Of a DNA stretch of 64,000 nt, positions 53,101 through 63,320 are shown in pieces. The translations under genes were made by a program, and so were the position numbers. The stretch's first letter is position 1, and each line of letters starts with the position of its first letter. Below the pieces are notes generated by a model. The model had not been told where the DNA came from and did no database searches. It worked only from the letters and a program-made list of their open reading frames with translations. The DNA is from Mycobacterium sp. 050128 (GTDB lineage: Bacteria > Actinomycetota > Actinomycetes > Mycobacteriales > Mycobacteriaceae), in assembly GCF_036409155.1 (NCBI RefSeq), contig NZ_JAZGLW010000001.1, positions 558,001 to 622,000 of the forward strand, written 5' to 3'.

Positions 53101-54346
53101 CCAGCACCGCGTTTTCGGCGGCGCGGTTCGCCTGTTTGGTGTCGATGTAGGAGACGTCCTTGCCGGTGTAGATCGGGTTCATGTCGCGCGTCTGCGGGGA
53201 CGGCACCGACCCTCGCTCGTCCAGCTCGGCGCGCACCGCCGCGAAGAACTCCTTCGGCAGCGCGCACACGAATCGCGGCCAGGTGTAGCGCGCGGCCCAG
53301 TCGCGGTGGATTTCGGTGACCCACTTGTTCGGCGGGGTGTAGTCGGTGCCCACCGGCAACAGCACGTTGCGGGTCAACGCGACCCTCTTGAGCTGGTCGA
53401 ACACCGCATACGTGGCGTCTTGCGCCGCGGCCAGCGACGCCGCCGAATCCATCCCCCAGCCCGCCCCGTAATGCGCCGGCATGTAGTGCGTGAGCAGGCC
53501 GCGCCCGGAGGGGGAAATCCACTCGAACTCGCTGCAGAACTGCATGCCCTCGACACCGCCGGAGTGGGTCGGTCCCCACTGGTGGTGTGGTCCGCGGGCC
53601 CACGAACTCGACGTCAGCCCGGCATCGGCGGCCATCCCGGGGAACTGCGGGTCGTGGCCGAACACGTCGAGCTGCCATGCCGTCGCCGGATCGGCGCCCA
53701 GCACATCACGTTGAAAACCAATGCCGTGCACCAGGTTTCGGATCGTCGTTTCCGGACTGGTGAGGTTGGTGTTGGGTTCGTTGTAGGTGCCGCCCATGAT
53801 CTCGACCCGGCCTTCGGCGATGAAGCGGCGCAGGTCGGCGCGGTCCTCGGGGTGAGTGTCCCAGTACGGCTTGAGGTAGTCCACCTCGGCCAGCACGAAT
53901 TTGTACTCGGGCTCGCGGCGGGCCATTTCCAGATGCGCGTGCACCAATTCGAAACCGTTGGTCTGCCGACCTTTGCCCGGCGGGTCTTCTCGCCATTCAC
54001 TGGTGTAGGCGCCCTGCGTGTTCCACCACACCGGGTCGTAGTGGAAGTGGCTGACCATGAACATCGTCCAGCCCGGCTCGGCCACGGTGAACTCGAACTC
54101 AACACTGGTGTCGCCGGCGTGCGCCCGGGCGGGTCGCCGCTCACCCACGGTCGGGCGCCGCACGGTCACCGCAATCTCGACGGCCTCGTCGCCAACCTCG
54201 GCGATCGCCTCACCGTGCAGACCGTCACCGTCGATGCGGAGCGGCGTCGGCTCGGTCACCCCCTCGACGGCGACACGGGCCAGCTGTATCGGCGTGTTCT
54301 GCGGTCCAACGAACAGTTCGGTCGACTGCGCCGAAACCAGCTGCAT
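50177..54346 (-). CDS. Large GH38 alpha-mannosidase
   Basis: A 1389-aa glycoside hydrolase, larger than the 1215-aa Rv0648 counterpart. After an N-terminal beta domain (about residues 1-90) the GH38 zinc/catalytic domain starts with MVSHFHYDPVWWNTQGA near 98; the nucleophile region is WQLDVFGHDPQFPGM near 213-228, and another metal-His segment is WVQLAYGAHHDAITGSESD near 440. Beta-sandwich domains follow, ending in a NEW3-like region (about 1150-1389). No signal peptide, so probably intracellular, where it could trim mannosides. Coupled to the two downstream genes. Confidence 0.9.
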   Translation of the reverse strand: MQLVSAQSTELFVGPQNTPIQLARVAVEGVTEPTPLRIDGDGLHGEAIAEVGDEAVEIAVTVRRPTVGERRPARAHAGDTSVEFEFTVAEPGWTMFMVSHFHYDPVWWNTQGAYTSEWREDPPGKGRQTNGFELVHAHLEMARREPEYKFVLAEVDYLKPYWDTHPEDRADLRRFIAEGRVEIMGGTYNEPNTNLTSPETTIRNLVHGIGFQRDVLGADPATAWQLDVFGHDPQFPGMAADAGLTSSSWARGPHHQWGPTHSGGVEGMQFCSEFEWISPSGRGLLTHYMPAHYGAGWGMDSAASLAAAQDATYAVFDQLKRVALTRNVLLPVGTDYTPPNKWVTEIHRDWAARYTWPRFVCALPKEFFAAVRAELDERGSVPSPQTRDMNPIYTGKDVSYIDTKQANRAAENAVLDAERYAVFAALMTGADYPQAALAKAWVQLAYGAHHDAITGSESDQVYLDLLTGWRDAWELGRAARDNSLALLSGALSSQAGDVVVWNSLTQRRTDIVTARVDPPLAAGVRVHDVDGAELPTMVEHDGRSVTWLARDVPSLGWRAYRLAPAQEATGWEAVPGCEIENEHYRLAVDPARGGAVVSLVQDGRELIADGRVGNELAVYDEYPAHPTQGEGPWHLLPKGPVVGSSESPAQVQAYRGPLGQRLVVHGRIGELLCYTQTLTLWNGVARVDCRTTIDEFTGADRLLRLRWPCPVPGAMPVSEVGDAVVGRGFALLHDGPRSVDTEHLPWTLDNPAYSWFGLSSAARVRLGDNDIRALSVAEVVSPSEASSGPLARELMVALVRAGVTATCSGADRPRYGNLAVDSNLPDVRIALGGPDRNAFTKAVLAEADPEYAEEFARQLSKRGRARVWVPAATALAAAWVPGADLSGVRALPVLVIDGTDEKRLNAEIASVADDLDDAEIVVKQRAAAGVEPFESRTVALLNRGVPSFAVDSEGTLHTALLRSCTGWPSGTWIDEPRRTAPDGSNFQLQHWTHHFDYALTGGDGDWRHVGIPSRSAQFSHPLRAVFPDRRRGKLASTGSLLHIEPADTVHVGAFKAAGNPLTAGRAEPVDPAAVAVRLVESTGAHTRVSIGSAIGKVGSLQLADLLETPHGRQRSIQLHGYQVATVLARLKIPKAFDEPAALAPEAENAQPLYARYWLHNRGPAPLGGLPAVAHLHPQRATAEPGDELTLRLTAASDCTDTELHGVVALACPDGWSATPAELPLRLGSGEHREADVVLTIPAAAAPGQYPIRAQLRIAGDNLPAAWHQTVEDVSIVEIGADQDTELVYLVDGPDEITMRAGQTTRLAVTIGSHAAADLSAEAHLISPWGTWEWIGPASVGALLPARRTVEFGFDVSPPAWLEPGQWWALIRVGCAGRLVYSPAVQVTVT

Positions 54347-54437
54347 GCCCGCACCTTAACGCGCGACGGCCCGGCGCCGAGGGTTAAGCCGTCGGCGTAG
54401 CGCAAAGGTGTCACCGGTAGCTGGAAAACTCGGCGCC

Positions 54438-54587
54438 ATGGCTGACCCGACGACACCGCCGTACGCCGACTACCCGCCGCCCGGGCGGGTCTTGCACATC
54501 AATCGCGAGGCGATCCACCATGGAGCCGAGATCGCTTGCCCGCGCGGCCCTTACGCACATCGCCAAACCGTCAACCAGGAGGATTGA
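54438..54587 (+). pseudogene. Truncated DinB-family remnant (49 codons)
   Basis: The frame from ATG 54438 encodes PPPGRVLHINREAIHHGAEI, which is the usual C-terminal end of DinB/mycothiol-transferase-like proteins with the conserved metal-type His motif; the N-terminal three quarters are missing. It ends at TGA 54585-54587, 2 nt before the start of an intact DinB gene of a different subtype. No good ribosome-binding site. Best read as the rest of a deleted paralogue. Confidence 0.6.
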
Positions 54588-54589
54588 TC

Positions 54590-55186
54590 ATGCCAGCCCT
54601 CGCCCCGCCGGTGACCGATGAGCGCAGCGCCCTGCGCGAATACCTGGCGTTCCACCAAAGCTCCTTCTTCGCGGTGTCCTACGGCCTCACCGACGAGCAG
54701 GCCCGGTCGTCACCGTCGGCCAGTGCGCTGTCGGTCGGCGGGCTGGTCAAGCACGTGACACGGATGCAACGCAGCTGGATGGCACGCATCGCGGCCGCGC
54801 CGGACCCGGGACCGAAGGATCCCCGGCCGTTCGACGCCAAGGCGTTCGCGGACCAGCACGTGATGCGGCCCGACGAGACCCTGGACGGGCTGCTGCGGGA
54901 TTTCGCAGAACAGAACGCGGAGTCGCTGCGTCTGGTGGAAACCGCCGACCTCGACGCCGCGGTGCCGGTGCCACACGATGTTCCGTGGTTTCCCAAGGAC
55001 CTGGATGCCTGGTCGGTGCGGTGGGTGATCCTGCACGTCATCAATGAGTTGGCCCGCCACGCGGGGCACGCCGACATCGTCCGGGAGACCATCGACGGAG
55101 CCACGATGTACGACCTGATCGCCGGGCTGGAAGGCTGGGAGATCGAGGGCTGGGTGACACCCTGGAACACCGGGCCGGATCGGTAA
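54590..55186 (+). CDS. DinB-family protein (mycothiol-dependent-enzyme-like)
   Basis: A 198-aa four-helix-bundle protein of the DinB/DUF664 type. Metal-ligand His residues are likely in LVKHVTRMQRSWM (about 50), WVILHVINELARHAGHADIVRE (about 150-170, shortened). Members include thiol S-transferases with mycothiol, but the substrate here is unknown. ATG 54590 follows AGGAGGAT. It precedes the UbiB-like gene. Confidence 0.88.
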   Translation: MPALAPPVTDERSALREYLAFHQSSFFAVSYGLTDEQARSSPSASALSVGGLVKHVTRMQRSWMARIAAAPDPGPKDPRPFDAKAFADQHVMRPDETLDGLLRDFAEQNAESLRLVETADLDAAVPVPHDVPWFPKDLDAWSVRWVILHVINELARHAGHADIVRETIDGATMYDLIAGLEGWEIEGWVTPWNTGPDR

Positions 55187-55247
55187 AACGCCTGCTCACC
55201 GGACAGCGAATTGGGCCTGGGCAGCCCTGGTTTGGCAGACTGCACAG

Positions 55248-56593
55248 ATGAGCTCTACCAAACACCGAGACGTGGCCAAGCTCGACCGGGTGCCGTTGCC
55301 GATCGAAGCGGCCCGAGTCGCGGTCACCGGTTGGCAGGTCACCCGCTCCGCCGCTCGCGTCGTCACCAAGCTGCCGGGCCGGGGCCCGTGGCAACAGAAG
55401 GTGATCAAGCAGCTCCCCCAGACCTTCGCCGACCTGGGTCCCACGTATGTGAAGTTCGGCCAGATCATCGCCTCCAGCCCGGGCGCGTTCGGAGAGTCGC
55501 TGTCCCGCGAATTCCGCGGCCTGCTGGACCGGGTCCCACCCGCCGACTCTGAACAGGTGCACAAGCTGTTCGTCGAGGAGCTCGGCGCCGACCCGGCCGA
55601 CCTGTTCGCCAAGTGGGATGAGACGCCGTTCGCCTCGGCGTCCATCGCGCAGGTGCACTACGCCACGCTGCACAGCGGCGAGGAGGTCGTGGTCAAGATT
55701 CAGCGTCCGGGCATCCGCCGCCGGGTCGCCGCCGACCTGCAGATCCTGAAACGCTTCGCCCAGGCGGTCGAGCTGGCCAAGCTGGGCCGCCGGCTGTCGG
55801 CGCAAGACGTGGTCGCCGACTTCTCCGCCAACCTGGCCGAGGAGCTGAATTTCCGTCTCGAGGCGCAGTCGATGGAAGCCTGGGTCTCGCATCTGCACGT
55901 ATCGCCGCTGGGCCGCAACATCCGGGTGCCGACTGTGCACTGGGAATTCACCAGCGACCGGGTGCTGACGATGGAGCGGGTGCAGGGCATCCGCATTGAC
56001 GACGTCGCCGCCATCCGCAAGGCCGGGTTCGACGGCGTCGAACTGGTGAAGGCGCTGCTGTTCTCGCTCTTCGAGGGCGGGCTGCGGCACGGGCTGTTCC
56101 ACGGCGACCTGCACGCGGGCAACCTGTACGTCGACGACCAGGGCCGCATCGTGTTCTTCGACTTCGGCATCATGGGCCGCATCGACCCGCGCACCCGGTG
56201 GTTGCTGCGCGAGTTGGTGTACGCGTTGCTGGTCACCAAGGACCACGCCGCGGCCGGCAAGATCGTCGTGCTGATGGGAGCCGTCGGCACGGTCAAGCCC
56301 GAAGCCGAGGCCGCCAAGGACCTGGAGCGTTTCGCCACCCCGCTGACCATGTCGACGCTGGGCGACATGTCGTATGCCGACATCGGCCGGCAGCTCTCGA
56401 CGCTGGCCGATGCCTACGACGTCAAGCTGCCGCGCGAGTTGGTGTTGATCGGCAAGCAGTTCCTCTACGTCGAGCGGTACATGAAGCTGCTCGCGCCGAA
56501 GTGGCAGATGATGTCCGACCCGCAGCTGACGGGCTACTTCGCCAACTTCATGGTCGAGGTCAGCCGGGAGCACGACACCGACCTGGAGGCCTA

Positions 56594-56594
<1 letters not shown>
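55248..56594 (+). CDS. ABC1/UbiB family atypical kinase
   Basis: A 448-aa protein-kinase-like protein of the ABC1/ADCK/UbiB family, counterpart of Rv0647c. The family signature KxGQ is in GPTYVKFGQIIASSPG near residues 64-80, SIAQVHYA near 125, VVVKIQRPG near 147 and LFHGDLHAGNLYVDDQGRIVFFDFG near 285-310 (split here for length: HGDLHAGN, FFDFG). The family supports quinone or lipid metabolism; mycobacteria use menaquinone. Its TAG shares one base with the GTG of the next gene, so they are co-translated. Confidence 0.92.
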
Positions 56595-58470
<1,876 letters not shown>

Positions 58471-58610
58471 CGCGACACGCCCGACATGACAGTCGGGTTG
58501 AACTGCCAGGTTTCGCCGTTCGTCAATACGGGCAGATGCGAAGTAATAAAATTTGCCCACTCGGGCTTCGGGGGAAGTTCGATGCGTTTGGCGGGGAGGG
58601 CGCAACACTC

Positions 58611-59474
58611 ATGGCGCAAAAACTGGAACCACACTTCGACGACGTGCAGGCGCACTACGACCTGTCCGACGACTTTTACCGGCTGTTCCTGGATCCCAGC
58701 CAGACCTACAGCTGCGCGTACTTCGAGCGCGACGACATGACGCTGGAGGAAGCCCAGCTCGCCAAGATCGATTTGTCGCTGGGCAAGCTGGGCCTTCGGC
58801 CCGGCATGACGCTGCTCGACGTCGGCTGCGGCTGGGGTGCCACCATGCGCCGCGCTGTCGAGAAGTACGACGTGAACGTGATCGGCCTGACGCTGTCCAA
58901 GAACCAGGCCGCGCACGTGCAGAAGTCGTTCGACGAAATGGACAACCCCCGGAGCAAGCGCGTGCTGCTGGCCGGCTGGGAAGAGTTCGACGAGCCGGTC
59001 GACCGCATCGTGTCGATCGGCGCGTTCGAGCACTTCGGCCACGACCGCTACAGCGACTTCTTCAAGATGGCCTACCACGTGCTGCCCGGCGACGGCGTGA
59101 TGCTGCTGCACACCATCACCGACTTCACGAAGCAGGAAATCATCGACCTGGGCTTGCCCATCTCCATCGACCTGCTGCGCTTCATCATATTCATTCAGCG
59201 GGAGATCTTCCCCGGCGGGCGATTGCCGAAAATCCCTATGGTGGAAGAACATTCGAGCGATGCCGGTTTCACGCTGACTCGCCGCCAGTCGCTGCAGCCA
59301 CACTATGCCCGGACCCTCGACCTGTGGGCGGCGGCGTTGGAAGCGCGCAAGGACGAGGCGATCGAGATCCAGTCCGAAGAGGTCTACGAGCGCTACATGA
59401 AGTACCTGACGGGCTGCGCCGACAAATTCCGAGAGGGTTACGTCGACGTCAACCAATTCACGCTGGCAAAGTAA
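58611..59474 (+). CDS. Mycolic acid cyclopropane synthase, MmaA2-like (copy 1)
   Basis: A 287-aa methyltransferase with [20 protein letters not shown], motif [21 protein letters not shown] and the FEHFGHDRY acid/substrate region. It resembles MmaA2 (distal cyclopropanation of alpha- and methoxymycolates) and less PcaA. Its 5' half is almost identical at base level to the next gene, while the 3' half ([20 protein letters not shown]) diverges. GAGG-type ribosome-binding site upstream of ATG 58611. Followed by its own hairpin terminator. Confidence 0.9.
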   Translation: MAQKLEPHFDDVQAHYDLSDDFYRLFLDPSQTYSCAYFERDDMTLEEAQLAKIDLSLGKLGLRPGMTLLDVGCGWGATMRRAVEKYDVNVIGLTLSKNQAAHVQKSFDEMDNPRSKRVLLAGWEEFDEPVDRIVSIGAFEHFGHDRYSDFFKMAYHVLPGDGVMLLHTITDFTKQEIIDLGLPISIDLLRFIIFIQREIFPGGRLPKIPMVEEHSSDAGFTLTRRQSLQPHYARTLDLWAAALEARKDEAIEIQSEEVYERYMKYLTGCADKFREGYVDVNQFTLAK

Positions 59475-59491
59475 CCCGGCAACGTCGCCCT

Positions 59492-59517
59492 CCCGGGACC
59501 GAATAGCCGGTCCCGGG
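59492..59517 (+). terminator. Hairpin after MmaA2-like copy 1
   Basis: CCCGGGACCG-n6-CGGTCCCGGG is a perfect 10-bp stem 17 nt after the stop codon, followed by a G+C-rich stretch without U-tract. It may separate the two mmaA2-like genes transcriptionally. Confidence 0.7.
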
Positions 59518-59567
59518 GCGCGCGCGGGGTATCTTTAGGTGCGTTTTGGGCAGGAAGGCAGACAGTC

Positions 59568-60431
59568 ATGACTCGGAAACTGACACCGCACTTCGCCGAC
59601 GTGCAGGCGCACTACGACCTGTCCGACGACTTCTTCCGCCTGTTCCTGGATCCCAGCCAGACCTACAGCTGCGCGTACTTCGAGCGCGACGACATGACGC
59701 TGGAGGAAGCCCAGCTCGCCAAGATCGACCTGGCGCTGGGCAAGCTCGGCCTGCAACCGGGCATGACGCTGCTCGACGTCGGCTGCGGCTGGGGTGCCAC
59801 CATGCGTCGCGCTGTCGAGAAGTACGACGTGAACGTCGTTGGCCTGACGCTGTCCAAGAACCAGGCCGCGCACGTGCAGAAGTCGTTCGACGAAATGGAC
59901 AACCCCCGGAGCAAGCAGGTGCTGCTGGCCGGCTGGGAGCAGTTCGACGAGCCGGTCGACCGCATCGTGTCGATCGGCGCGTTCGAGCACTTCGGCCACG
60001 ACCGCTACGACGACTTCTTCACGATGGCCCACAACGTACTGCCCGATGACGGCGTGATGCTGCTGCACACCATCACCGGATTGACGGGGCCGCAGATCGT
60101 CGAACGTGGCATACCGCTGACGTTCGAGATGGCCCGCTTCATCAAGTTCATCGTTACCGAGATCTTCCCGGGCGGGCGGCTGCCCTCCATCGAGAAGGTC
60201 GAGGACCACTCGTCGAAGCATGGTTTCCGGTTGACCCGGCGCCAATCGTTGCAGCTGCACTACGCCAGGACACTCGATCTGTGGGCAGCGGCGCTGGAAT
60301 CGCACAAGGACGAGGCCATCGAGATCCAGTCCGAAGAGGTCTACGAGCGCTACATGAAATACCTGACCGGCTGCGCCAACGCGTTCCGGGTCGGCTACAT
60401 CGACGTCAACCAATTCACCCTGGAGAAGTAG
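59568..60431 (+). CDS. mmaA2: Mycolic acid cyclopropane synthase, MmaA2-like (copy 2)
   Basis: A 287-aa SAM methyltransferase with all motifs of copy 1 ([33 protein letters not shown]). The C-terminal half (LTFEMARFIKFIVTEIFPGG, YIDVNQFTLEK) is closer to the M. tuberculosis MmaA2 as I recall it than is copy 1, so the symbol is put here. Position directly before mmaA3 also fits. It presumably introduces cyclopropane rings in meromycolates. Confidence 0.9.
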   Translation: MTRKLTPHFADVQAHYDLSDDFFRLFLDPSQTYSCAYFERDDMTLEEAQLAKIDLALGKLGLQPGMTLLDVGCGWGATMRRAVEKYDVNVVGLTLSKNQAAHVQKSFDEMDNPRSKQVLLAGWEQFDEPVDRIVSIGAFEHFGHDRYDDFFTMAHNVLPDDGVMLLHTITGLTGPQIVERGIPLTFEMARFIKFIVTEIFPGGRLPSIEKVEDHSSKHGFRLTRRQSLQLHYARTLDLWAAALESHKDEAIEIQSEEVYERYMKYLTGCANAFRVGYIDVNQFTLEK

Positions 60432-60576
60432 CGATCGCGTCCGCCCTGACGGGTGGGGGTCGGCCATCGAGAAACCCGGTGGCCTCGCGGCTCAAATCCG
60501 ATGGATGCGTCCGACCAGGTGTAGGGTCCCCGAGATGGCCTCCCCACCGGGACGCCATGCCCACCGGGGGGGAACT

Positions 60577-61458
60577 ATGTCTAAAAGTTCAGCGGGTGCC
60601 ACGCGGCCACGGTCTAACGAGGCCGATGTTCGAGCGCACTACGACCTATCCAACGAATTCTTCGCGCTGTTCCAGGACCCGACCCGCACCTACAGCTGCG
60701 CATACTTCCCCCAGGAGGGCATGTCGCTGCATGAGGCGCAGGTCGCCAAGCTGGATCTGACACTCGACAAGCTGGCGCTGGAGCCGGGGATGACCCTGCT
60801 CGACGTCGGGTGTGGCTGGGGTTCGATGATGAAGCGCGCCGTCGAGAAGTACGACGTCAATGTCGTCGGGGTGACCCTGTCCAAGAACCAGGACGCCTAC
60901 TGTCAGCAGGTGCTCGACACGATCGACTCGAAGCGCTCACACCGCGTGCTGCTGACCGACTGGGCGGATTTCACCGAGCAGGTGGACCGTATCGTCATCA
61001 TCGAAGCGCTCGAGCACTTCGGCTTTGACCGCTACGACGACTTCTTCCAATTCGCCTACGACGTCCTGCCGGATGACGGGGTGATGCTGCTGCATTCGAT
61101 CACCGCCTTGCATCCCAAGCAGATGACGGAGCGCGGCATACCGGTGACGATTGAAATGGCGAAGTTCATCCGGTTCATCCTGAATGACATCTTCCCCGGG
61201 GGCCGCCTGCCGTCCATCGAGAAGGTGGAGGACCACAGCGCCAAGGCGGGTTTCGCCGTCACCCGTCGGCAATCGTTGCAGTCCGACTTCGCACACACCC
61301 TCGACATGTGGGCCGACGCCCTCGAGGCCCATAAAGACCAGGCGGTCGAGATCCAATCCGAAGAGGTCTACGAGCGCTACATGAAATTCCTGACCGGCTG
61401 CGCCAGGGCGTTCCGGATGGGCTATATCGACTGCAATCAGTTCACGCTGGAAAAGTAG
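60577..61458 (+). CDS. mmaA3: Methoxy mycolic acid synthase MmaA3
   Basis: A 293-aa O-methyltransferase-type member of the family. N-terminus MSKSSAGATRPRSN, motif [21 protein letters not shown], the type marker DAYCQQVLDTIDSKRSHRVLL and the C-terminal YIDCNQFTLEK agree with MmaA3, which methylates hydroxymycolates to methoxymycolates. ATG 60577 gives the same length as in M. tuberculosis. An intact gene predicts capacity for methoxymycolates. Confidence 0.93.
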   Translation: MSKSSAGATRPRSNEADVRAHYDLSNEFFALFQDPTRTYSCAYFPQEGMSLHEAQVAKLDLTLDKLALEPGMTLLDVGCGWGSMMKRAVEKYDVNVVGVTLSKNQDAYCQQVLDTIDSKRSHRVLLTDWADFTEQVDRIVIIEALEHFGFDRYDDFFQFAYDVLPDDGVMLLHSITALHPKQMTERGIPVTIEMAKFIRFILNDIFPGGRLPSIEKVEDHSAKAGFAVTRRQSLQSDFAHTLDMWADALEAHKDQAVEIQSEEVYERYMKFLTGCARAFRMGYIDCNQFTLEK

Positions 61459-61603
61459 ACTGATGCGTCGGGCCGCGGGGGGTCCGGTCGTAAAGCGCCA
61501 CCGACAGTAAGCAGCCCGATTAAGTGTGGGTATCGTTGCTGGTCAATCGGGTGAAGCTGGGCAACGGGTTTGAAAGCAGTGAATTCAGGAGAATTAAACG
61601 CAA

Positions 61604-62500
61604 ATGGCAGAGCAACCGACTAGTGCGACGAAGGTCCGAACGCGTTCGGAAGACATCCAGGCGCACTACGACGTCTCCGACGACTTCTTCGCCCTGTTCC
61701 AGGACCCGACCCGGACCTACAGTTGCGCGTACTTCGAGCCTTCCGACCTGACCCTCGAAGAGGCTCAATACGCCAAGATGGACCTCAACCTGGACAAGCT
61801 GGACCTCAAACCCGGCATGACCCTGCTGGACATCGGCTGCGGATGGGGCACCACCATGCGCCGCGCGGTGGAGCGCTACGACGTCAACGTCATCGGCTTG
61901 ACCCTGTCGAAGAATCAGCACGCCCGCTGCGAGCAGGTGCTGGGTGCGATCGACACCAACCGCTCTCGCGAGGTGCGGCTGCTGAACTGGGAAGACTTCG
62001 CCGAACCCGTCGACCGAATCGTCTCGATCGAAGCGTTCGAGCACTTCGGGCACGAGAACTACGACGACTTCTTCAAGCGGACGTTCGAGATCATGCCCGA
62101 CGACGGCCGCATGACCGTGCAAAGCAGCGTCAGCTACCACCCGTACAACATGAACGCCCGCGGCAAGAAACTCACCTTCGAGACCGTGCGCTTCATCAAG
62201 TTCATCATCACCGAGATCTTCCCAGGCGGCCGCCTGCCGACCACCGAGATGATGGTCGAGCACGGCGAGAAGGCGGGTTTCGTTGTGCCCGAACCGCTTT
62301 CACTGCGCGACCATTACGTCAAGACGCTGCACATCTGGGGCGATACGTTGGAGTCCAACAAGGACAAGGCCATCGAGGTCACTTCCGAAGAGGTCTACGA
62401 GCGCTACATGAAGTACCTACGCGGCTGCGAGCACTACTTCGGCGACGAGATGCTGGACTGCAGCCTGGTGACCTACCTCAAGCCGGGTGCCTCGAACTAG
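61604..62500 (+). CDS. mmaA4: Hydroxymycolate synthase MmaA4 (Hma)
   Basis: A 298-aa methyltransferase. Motif [21 protein letters not shown]; the type markers are [41 protein letters not shown] and the divergent end [15 protein letters not shown], each seen in MmaA4. Hma starts the route to oxygenated mycolates by adding a methyl and hydroxyl group to the meroacyl chain. The ribosome-binding site CAGGAGAATTAA precedes the ATG. Together with mmaA3 it implies keto/methoxy mycolates. Confidence 0.94.
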   Translation: MAEQPTSATKVRTRSEDIQAHYDVSDDFFALFQDPTRTYSCAYFEPSDLTLEEAQYAKMDLNLDKLDLKPGMTLLDIGCGWGTTMRRAVERYDVNVIGLTLSKNQHARCEQVLGAIDTNRSREVRLLNWEDFAEPVDRIVSIEAFEHFGHENYDDFFKRTFEIMPDDGRMTVQSSVSYHPYNMNARGKKLTFETVRFIKFIITEIFPGGRLPTTEMMVEHGEKAGFVVPEPLSLRDHYVKTLHIWGDTLESNKDKAIEVTSEEVYERYMKYLRGCEHYFGDEMLDCSLVTYLKPGASN

Positions 62501-62612
62501 TAGCGGCCCAATGGGCCTGATTTTCTCCGCGCTGTCGGATTAGGGCTGCGTCGTTCGTCGGATAGGTAGAGAGTGGAGCACGAGGCTTCGCTCGCTATCG
62601 GAGGTGACGAAC

Positions 62613-63311
62613 ATGCAGTATTTCGCGCTGTTGATCAGCAAAGAGCAAGACCGCACACCCGACGACCCGGCCACCGCGATGGCGGCATGGGAAAGGTTCC
62701 ACACCAAGGCCGGCCCGGCGATCAAGTCCGGAGACGCGCTGGCGCCCGCGGCCGGCGCGGCGGTCATCACCGGCGGCCCGGACACCCGAGTGGTCACCGA
62801 CGGCCCGTTCGCCGAGTCCGCCGAGGTGGCCTGCGGCTACTACGTGTTCGAAGCGGAAAACCTCGATGAGGCGCTTGCCCTGGCGCGCGATATCCCGCTC
62901 GCCACATATGGAGCCGTGGAGGTGTGGCCCACCGTCCACTCGATCGAGACGTCCCGCCCGCTCACCGGCAACGACTGGCTGGCGCTGCTGCTGGAACCGG
63001 CCGAGAAGGCACACACCCCCGGCACGCCGGACTGGGAGGCGGTGGCGGCCAAGCACGCGGACCTGCACGCGGCCGTCGGCGATCACATTGTCGGCGGAGC
63101 CGCGTTGCACGATCGGTCCACCGCGACGACCGTGCGGGTGCGCGACGGCGAGGTCCTGATCACCGACGGGCCCTATGTGGAAGGCGCCGAAATCGCCACC
63201 GGCATCTACCTATTGGGTGCGGCGGACCGTGACGAGGCCGTCAAGATCGCGTCGATGATTCCCGCCTCGACGGTGCAGTTGCGGCAGCTCGCTGGAATCT
63301 CGGGACTCTAA
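62613..63311 (+). CDS. Tandem YCII/DGPF-domain protein
   Basis: A 232-aa protein with two YCII-related domains (residues about 1-112 and 120-232). Each has a DGP motif: VVTDGPFAESAEVACGYYV and LITDGPYVEGAEIATGIYLL. ATG 62613 is preceded by GGAGGTG at the right distance; the GTG at 62604 is part of that site. It lies 9 nt before an ECF sigma factor, a pairing typical of the ECF42 group. Function of DGPF proteins is unknown. Confidence 0.9.
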   Translation: MQYFALLISKEQDRTPDDPATAMAAWERFHTKAGPAIKSGDALAPAAGAAVITGGPDTRVVTDGPFAESAEVACGYYVFEAENLDEALALARDIPLATYGAVEVWPTVHSIETSRPLTGNDWLALLLEPAEKAHTPGTPDWEAVAAKHADLHAAVGDHIVGGAALHDRSTATTVRVRDGEVLITDGPYVEGAEIATGIYLLGAADRDEAVKIASMIPASTVQLRQLAGISGL

Positions 63312-63320
63312 CCGTCCGCA

